From NCBI GenBank assembly GCA_027924645.1, contig BSBN01001251.1, positions 2,294,001-2,358,000 on the forward strand: a stretch of DNA of 64,000 bases. The letters run 5' to 3'. Positions 58,380 through 64,000 of this stretch are shown here, piece after piece. The DNA is from Cunninghamia lanceolata. Taxonomy: Eukaryota; Streptophyta; Pinopsida; Cupressales; Cupressaceae. The notes below the pieces were generated by a model that saw only the letters and a program-made list of their open reading frames with translations, did no database searches and had not been told where the DNA came from. The translations under genes were made by a program, and so were the position numbers. Position 1 is the stretch's first letter. Every line of letters starts with the position of its first letter.

Positions 58380-58520
58380 AATAAATAATTAAAATTTATT
58401 TAATTATAGAAGATAGGATGATGGGATCGAAAGGGGATAAAATTAAGTGATTGATATGGGTACCTAGGGCAAAACATACTAATGACAAGGTGTTGGACAT
58501 TTTTAGGTGTCTACACATTA

Positions 58521-59429
58521 CATTATCCACCATACATAATATATGTTTATTAATGTAAGAATATATTTCATTTCTATTTGCATTTATCCATACATAATAT
58601 ATGTTTATTAATCTAAGCATATATTCCATTTCCATTGCATTTATCCACGCATAATATATGTTTATTAATCTAAGCATATATTCCATTTCCATGCCATAAA
58701 AACATATACACATAATTTGCATCATAATCCACATCATAATCCATAATCCACATACATAACATCCATAACATCATCCATAATGCATCCATTAATAATCATC
58801 ACATAGGTATTAATACATCCAAACATAAAAACATAAAATGCATCCATAAAATCCATAATATGCTCATCAAATCATCACATCCATAAATCATAAAAAATCC
58901 ATAAAAATACACCATCATAAACCATAATCATAAATGGATAGATTGCCGCCAAAATCATATATATATAATATATATATCGCTCAAAGTCAAATGTCATGAT
59001 ACAAATATGCCTCGAAGGCTGAAATATATCAAAATACAAAGCTCGAAGGCATATAAATACAATCAAGAACCATGGGCTTATTGAACCCCTAGTAGTGTCT
59101 ATAGGAGAGTCAAGACGATGCTAAGGAGGTGGCCCCATAGGTGCCTATTATGGTGGTTGTGGTTGTTGAGGTGGTGGCTATTGTACAGACCTCTCAGAAT
59201 GACCTAATTGCTGGGAACTTGACATACCAAGTTGGTTGCACTGGGTATAGCTAGGCACTCTATATCCCTCAGGTACCACTGTGTAGTAGGCTTCGTAGTA
59301 ATACTTGGCCTAGCACACTACTTTTATAGTTGGTGTTGCATCTGTAAGAGTTGTTGCTATGTTGCTGAAAAGTCACCCTACATCTATGCCATATTGGTGA
59401 TAGCTATGACACCCTGCATCTATGTGACA
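58521..59429 (+). other. Continuation of element 1 after element 2
   Basis: Host sequence resumes after the CATTA duplication. It holds a 57-58-bp tandem array (58,531-58,700), AT-rich sequence with CATAATCCA-like phrases, an ATATATATAATATATATA stretch near 58,959-58,976, a duplicated phrase (CCTCGAAGGC / GCTCGAAGGC near 59,010 and 59,041), and a G/T-rich GGTGGTTGTGGTTG tract near 59,150. No credible gene. The 3' LTR of element 1 is not seen before element 3 starts. Confidence 0.5.
58531..58700 (+). repeat. Tandem repeat, 57-58-bp unit, about 2.8 copies
   Basis: CATAATATATGTTTATTAAT starts at 58,535, 58,593 and 58,650. Each is followed by a CATATATTCCATTTCCA-like segment. The second and third units are nearly identical. 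Confidence 0.85.
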
Positions 59430-60767
59430 TGTCACATAGAATTGCACCCATCTTGGAGAGAGTCCAAGCATTCTAATGACACAATGGGAATGATCTCAAG
59501 GTGTGGGACCTTGCAATATGAGATTAGACCTCCAGAGAAGGTTGGTTCCTCATTTTAAGCCTAAAACTCAAAGAAATAGACTAAACCTACACTAATGATC
59601 ACCAGGGAAAAGGGAAAGAAGGAATGCGTAAAGGGAAATGGTGATACACCAAGATTTAGGGTGTTTAGTTGCAATTGACTTAACACAACAATGAATTCAA
59701 ATACTGAAAGAGACTCACACAAACTTATAGCTTTAACAAAGGCTCGAGTTAGAAAATTGTAACTAATAGAGGGACCCTTTCATCCACAAGACAAATTACA
59801 TATTTCAAGTAAACACAGAGTGAAAGCATAAGAGATGCAAAAAATTAGTGATTATATTGATCATGAAGGCTAAATAGCCATTACAAAGATAAGAAAGCTA
59901 AATACAAATCAAAGAGACACAGAATGATAACTCTCCCATCATAGTTGAGCTAAGATGAAGATAGAGAGGTCTAGAATAAGACACAGTCGATCACATTCAT
60001 CAAGCTCTGAGAAATATCATGAGGTCAAGATCGAGCATCAAGCACTCCAATCTGAGTAACAACCTAGTGGCCAACCAAGCAACCACAAATACATCTGTTT
60101 CACATGTATATATATAGTATTTGATTTTTCATTTGACCTAAGTCACCTGCCACAATAAATTCACCCCTATAGACTCTGACAAAAAGTATCCCTGCAAAGG
60201 CATGGCCTATTTAATGCAGAAAATATTGAGAGCCCTGAGGCAAATGGGAGATGTCTTGTCTCCTTAATGCCCTAGCGGATTCATCACCTGCCACCATAAA
60301 TGCAACAAATATCTAAAAACAGGTAGCTGAGAGGCATTAGGGTCTGCATTGATGGCATATGAGACAAATTTCCCCAGCAAAGCTTTTACAACACTTTAAA
60401 TTTTTAACTTTTGAATCTTTGTGCTCTCAACAACTCTGAATCCTTTGAATAAATTAACTTCTAAAATGCCCCTATCAACTGAGTCTGTGTATTTTCTCGC
60501 CTTCGGGATGCTTAAGAGTCACCTTTGAATCTTAGCCGTGGATGGATTTGCCTTTAGAATCAACATCCATCGCTTCCCCTTTTGATTTGGCACTGAGGCT
60601 CTGAGATTCTACATTATACAAGCCTTATTCTCCTTTCTGGGAATCAGCTACGTGCCAACATCTCGCAGTAGCGCAGAGAATCTTCCCTACAGACAAGATT
60701 CTCCTACGACAATGCGCTATCGTTCGATCTTCAATTATTGTGGCCCCACTGTTTCAATCCCTCAACA
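59430..60767 (-). repeat. 3' LTR of element 3 (outer border firm, inner border tentative)
   Basis: The plus-strand border TGTCACATAGAATT at 59,430 repeats at 63,938 with two mismatches in the 63 bases visible. The inner border is placed at ...CTCAACA (60,767), so that on the minus strand the LTR begins TGTTGAGGGATT. A minus-strand TATA-like ACTATATATATACATG (about 60,104-60,119) fits a promoter about 650 bp after the LTR start. The purine tract next to the inner border (GAAGGAGAGGG on the minus strand) is a weak polypurine candidate. Confidence 0.6.
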
Positions 60768-60820
60768 CTTGGTGCCCTCTCCTTCAGTCAACTGAATCAT
60801 TGATATTATGGCCATAGGCC

Positions 60821-61093
60821 ATGATATGCTTTACAGTTGTCTTCATCTCACAGCCGCATAGTGCAAATACGATGTCATCTTCAGTAGTCCCTGAGCTTGC
60901 AATAGCCTACCAAATGGCACTTGTGGACCTTTATGAAGACAAGAGACCAGAACCATATGGCATAATGGGTTATAAACACCACCTTAAATGCTTCATAGAC
61001 TCACTGAAACCATTTGGAAAGTCTCACGAAGGATGGAGTCTTAGCGAAGGAAGAAAAGTGCTTGCTGACTGGGCGTCAAGCTGTACAACTTAA
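60821..61093 (+). CDS. Small ORF of unknown nature, 90 codons
   Basis: Open on the plus strand, opposite to element 3. Not recognised. It reads MSSSVVPELAIAYQMALVDL (from an internal Met) and later EPYGIMGYKHHLKCFIDSL and ending WASSCTT. Composition is more gene-like than its surroundings. It could be a captured exon or a chance frame in the 3' internal part of element 3. No Kozak context, intron signal or partner supports expression. Confidence 0.25.
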   Translation: MICFTVVFISQPHSANTMSSSVVPELAIAYQMALVDLYEDKRPEPYGIMGYKHHLKCFIDSLKPFGKSHEGWSLSEGRKVLADWASSCTT

Positions 61094-62207
61094 AGGTCCC
61101 TTTAAGCACGTGCAATAAAAGTTATTTTCAAAAAGGGGGCTGTACTAGACTTAACGAGCACAAGGGGCTCAACCTCTATGGTTTTGATAGTCTGCATCAG
61201 TTTTCCACATGGCATGATGGGGCAAGTTAGAGGGGAACTTGCCTTTGCTTTGTGAAGGACTTGTGCTGTGTCGACATGCAATGCACCTCAGAGGATGCCC
61301 GCCAATGCCTTTGAAAAGAAGAAGAGGGAAGGTCTGAACTCTAACCTCCTACAAGCATTGAACACTTAGGTGATTTTGAAGGCAAAAGAGTGGAGGTTAG
61401 AGATAATGTAGATGGAACGCTGAAGACCAAAACTCTAAACTCTGAAAGTCTGACAAGATTGAAAACATAAGGTAAACTCAGGATTTTGGGACTTAGTCAT
61501 TTTGGGTAATTTTGCCTTGCATTCCAGAGGGAAAAAACATCAGTATCTCATGGATCTTTAGACTTGGCCAAGGGGGAAAAATAGGATAACATTTTGATGA
61601 CTTTGCAAGGGTGTTTACCTAGTAAAAAAAATAGACTAGTGGCCTTAAGCATCCTTTGAGCATGGAGTCTAAAAGGGGGGCTACAATAGGTCAAAACAAC
61701 TGAAACCTACCTCCAAAACACACCAAAAAGGGAAAGAGGCCTACATTCTCCTAATGACAATGCATCCTGTACATAAGCACTTAGGGAAAGTAAACCTAAA
61801 ACAAAAATAAACATACTCTAATCCTAAGCTAACAACAAGGAAATGGCTTCAAACGAAGCCATTAACAGGTTCTTGAAAGTAACCGCCCTTTCTTAACAAT
61901 TTACAATGTTTTTCATGCTCATGGATAGTTAGCAAGAGATGGGGAAGGAGTTGACATATGATGAATTGACAAAGCACTCCCCTAAGAAAGGGAATAAACT
62001 CACCTATCCACCTGAACTGAATGAAAATGTAGCTACTTGAAAGTGGATAAGTGAGTTGATCTAGCCCTCTTAGTGATGCTCCACCTCATGCTTTGAAGCA
62101 AACATGACAGGTAGGGACTCCTGATATGACTCCAACTGGGCCAAATGCCTGATAGGGCATCCAAGTGAAGTGACATGCCACTACTCTGATTCTAGCTCAT
62201 GATGTTT
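61094..62207. other. Non-coding internal part of element 3
   Basis: No ORF of note. Two plus-strand purine tracts, AAAAAGGGGGCTGTAC (61,130-61,145) and AAAAGGGGGGCTACAATAGG (about 61,671-61,690), look like polypurine tracts but have no LTR beside them in that orientation that I can define. Confidence 0.4.
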
Positions 62208-63518
62208 CTAGTCTGGATGCTCTGATCCTTGTATGTCAATTGGAGGAATAACTACCTCCTCAATCTGTTGAAATGGCTTAGGGTTTAACCCATCTAGAGG
62301 CATTGATTTACTATCCAAGTTTGAGAAGAAAACATCAAGATCATCCCAAAAATGAGCCTCCTCCAAGTCCTCTACACTCTTTAGTATAGGGATGCTCATT
62401 TACTCCTCATGGGCTAGAAATTCACTATTTTTCTTGGCCTCAACCTGCAATAATCCTCCATTATTTGTACTATCCCCATGCAGTTGTGTAGCCACTGTAA
62501 CCTGCCTGTCTTCTTCATTTTCAATGTAACTAGGCAGGTCATGAAATAGGGTAGCATCATCCACTTGCCAGTTCAAAAACACATATTCAGCCTCCATTGG
62601 CCTATGTCCCACCACAGCCTGCTGGCTAGATCCAATTTGTTGTTTTGGGACTGTTGATGGATTGCATGGATGGTGCCACTTGTCACCTTGAGCTAGGCTG
62701 CTCTGAATAGGAACGAGTCTACTTGATGTACTTGTAGTAGATGAGTTTATGGAGTTCAAGAGCCCCAATTGATTTTGTCCTTGACCGTTCCCCTGACAAG
62801 GTTGTTTGCTTGGCTGATAGGGTTGATTAGGAGCTTGGTATGGCACATCAGTTATAGGAATTGATGCCATAATTGGCTAAATGATTGGGGCTTCTGGAAG
62901 TAATGGCATTGAAGGCCTGGGGGTAATATTTCCAGCCAAAATCAAACAATTTTTTGCCCTAATAGCCACCTCATAGGCATCAGGTAACACATCTCCTCTT
63001 AGAGATTGGATCATGACAACGATATCACTGTTTAGGGATCTCAAATAATACAAGAAGGTAGCATTAGGGGAAGGCCTCACCATTGGTGGGATACTATACC
63101 AAGTTTTTTGAAATCTGAAATTAAAATCCACCATGTACTCATAAGGAGCCCTTTTAATAGTGGCAAGTTACTCTATTAGGGACAAATGATCACTCTTGTC
63201 TTCAAAATACTGATAGAGCTTAACTCCCAAATCAACCCATTCATGAATATAATTTACACATAACCCCCTATACCACTGGAGAGCCTTTTCTTTCAAGGAA
63301 GCAACAAGGAGTCTTATAGCGACATTGTCTTGGGTAACATTGTGAACAAAACATACATTGGCAATGTCTTGGATATGCTCAGTAGGGGTAATGGAATTCT
63401 AACCAGTGAAAAAGGGAATAGCCTTCAAAGATGAAACTAGGATGTCATCATATTGTGCAAGGTTGAGGGGACTTCCACCATTAAAGGCTACAAATGGTCA
63501 ATTTCTTAGCAAGGTCAT
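62208..63518 (-). pseudogene. gag: gag of element 3 (broken)
   Basis: Read on the minus strand from ATG at 63,518. Landmarks: PFVAFNGGSPLNLAQYDDIL, TPTEHIQDIANVCFVHNVTQ, LLVASLKEKALQWYRGLCVN, HEWVDLGVKLYQYFEDKSDH, MVDFNFRFQKTWYSIPPMV, SDIVVMIQSLRGDVLPDAYE. This is a Ty3/Gypsy retrotransposon gag domain. A Gln/Ser-rich C-terminal part follows (62,870-62,400) and a last open piece (62,399-62,208, EEAHFWDDLDVFFSN). In-frame stops at about 63,500, 63,400 and 63,167 and at 62,400 break it. No zinc knuckle and no protease are seen. Confidence 0.8.
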
Positions 63519-63912
63519 GATAGTGGTATGAATGCTATGCTGGGTGTATGGAATCCTATTCTTGATGGAGGGAAAAGGCCATGACTTCCATAATAGCTTG
63601 ACATACTAGAGCATTAGAATGCCAAATAATCATAGACAATATCTGAATAGGACAAAATAAGTCTACACCCAAAAAAACTAGATACATACAGAAAGAGTCG
63701 CCAGGTGATTTGAGGTACTTCTAAAAGTAGGATAAATTAGGAGAATCACTGAAATCCTGATCCTTGGAGTTCTTTAAGTACATGAACTGGCTGCACTAGC
63801 AAATTTGACCAGTACAGTTGCCATAGTGTTTGAGAGACTGCCCTGAATGGAAAGATGCAATAAAGAGCAAACCATAACTCTTTAATGGATGATAAGGATC
63901 ATCAAGTTCAAG
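63519..63912 (-). other. Leader of element 3
   Basis: About 400 bp between primer site and gag, no ORF seen. Confidence 0.5.
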
Positions 63913-63930
63913 TCCCATCGGGCATGCCAA
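63913..63930 (-). other. Primer-binding site of element 3
   Basis: On the minus strand TGGCATGCCCGATGGGAC, about 8 bp from the inner end of the 5' LTR. Same form as in elements 1 and 2. Confidence 0.7.
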
Positions 63931-63937
63931 AAATTGT

Positions 63938-64000
63938 TGTCACATAGAATTTCACCCAACTTGGAGAGAGTCCAAGCATTCTAATGACACAATGGGAATG
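63938..64000 (-). repeat. 5' LTR of element 3, partial
   Basis: The 63 visible bases match 59,430-59,492 with two mismatches. The rest lies beyond the window. Confidence 0.9.

Larger units (their letters stand above)
35735..58515 (-). mobile_element. Element 2, Tat-like LTR element without visible RT, interrupted by element C
   Basis: Perfect target duplication CATTA (35,730-35,734 and 58,516-58,520). On the minus strand the 5' LTR is 58,515-57,406, the primer site 57,404-57,381, the leader 57,380-54,493, a broken ORF with G-patch 54,492-52,629, more ORF to 38,423, non-coding sequence to 35,889 and a 154-bp 3' LTR remnant. Without element C it is about 9.3 kb. Its LTR terminus (TGTAGACACCTAAAAAT) and post-pol repeats match element 1, so the two are related. 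I find no RT, RNase H or integrase, so it was either non-autonomous or lost pol. Confidence 0.88.
57406..58515 (-). repeat. 5' LTR of element 2 (1,110 bp including a SINE)
   Basis: Plus-strand termini are TGTATACGAG and AGGTGTCTACA; read on the minus strand it starts TGTAGACACCTAAAAAT as in element 1. AT-rich with TTTAATTATTTAATTAA-like tracts. It contains the SINE at 58,088-58,362; without the SINE and its duplicated target it is about 820 bp. Confidence 0.85.
59430..64000 (-). mobile_element. Element 3, gag-only LTR element, runs off the window end
   Basis: Minus-strand order: 5' LTR (only its last 63 bp, 64,000-63,938, in the window), primer site, gag 63,518-62,208, about 1.4 kb without pol, and 3' LTR 60,767-59,430. 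The internal region is only about 3.2 kb, too short for pol. It is either a non-autonomous gag-only element or internally deleted. The flank TGACA precedes it; the other target copy is outside the window. Confidence 0.75.

Overview
The window is plant nuclear DNA made almost entirely of nested LTR retrotransposons. I recognise no intact host gene, rRNA, tRNA or CRISPR array. The low coding density, the depth of nesting and the Ty3/Gypsy Tat-type elements carrying a second (archaeal-type) RNase H point to a large-genome seed plant. A gymnosperm is my best guess, but the sequence does not prove it.

Layout. (i) 1-5,656 is the remains of a minus-strand Ty3/Gypsy element (integrase tail at 5,373-5,640, duplicated tail at 1-573), carrying a 3.2-kb solo LTR at 2,030-5,210. 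(ii) At 5,657 a plus-strand Tat-like element ('element 1') begins. Its LTR is 5,657-6,845, followed by a primer-binding site, a 3.5-kb leader, a broken gag-protease-G-patch region (10,366-13,910) and a broken RT/RNase H/aRNH/integrase region (20,869-24,369), with further fragments at 34,532-35,729 and 58,521-59,429. (iii) A second family ('TGTTG family') has inserted three times: a solo LTR A in element 1 (13,911-20,863), element B in element 1 (25,042-34,526), and element C in element 2 (38,962-52,432). (iv) Element 2 (35,735-58,515, minus strand, perfect 5-bp target duplication CATTA) is a relative of element 1 without visible RT. It carries element C and, in its 5' LTR, a tRNA-derived SINE (58,088-58,362). 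(v) Element 3 (59,430 to beyond the window end, minus strand) is a gag-only element.

The most striking object is the TGTTG-family LTR. It is about 7 kb long (6,953, 7,365 and 6,951 bp in A, B and C) and holds, upstream of its main TATA box, a roughly 1,350-1,450-codon open reading frame for a protein I do not recognise. All three copies, although much diverged, keep the same architecture: an upstream region with bZIP-type motifs (TGACGTCA in A and C, a G-box in A and B), a conserved AAATTATAGAGC block, a putative 5'-UTR intron of 194-200 nt ending five or six bases before the ATG, the ORF, then the TATAAAAGG promoter and R-U5. A is bounded by near-perfect target duplications with nothing but this LTR between them. 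In B and C the same sequence is followed directly by a primer-binding site and gag. The ORF therefore lies inside the U3 of the LTR and not in the internal region. Element C also has its aRNH domain between protease and RT, whereas in element 1 it lies after RT and the ordinary RNase H.

All coding regions are pseudogenes (stops and frameshifts), so the window records ancient activity. Insertion order from nesting: minus-strand host element, then element 1, then A, B, element 2 and probably element 3, then C and the SINE inside element 2.
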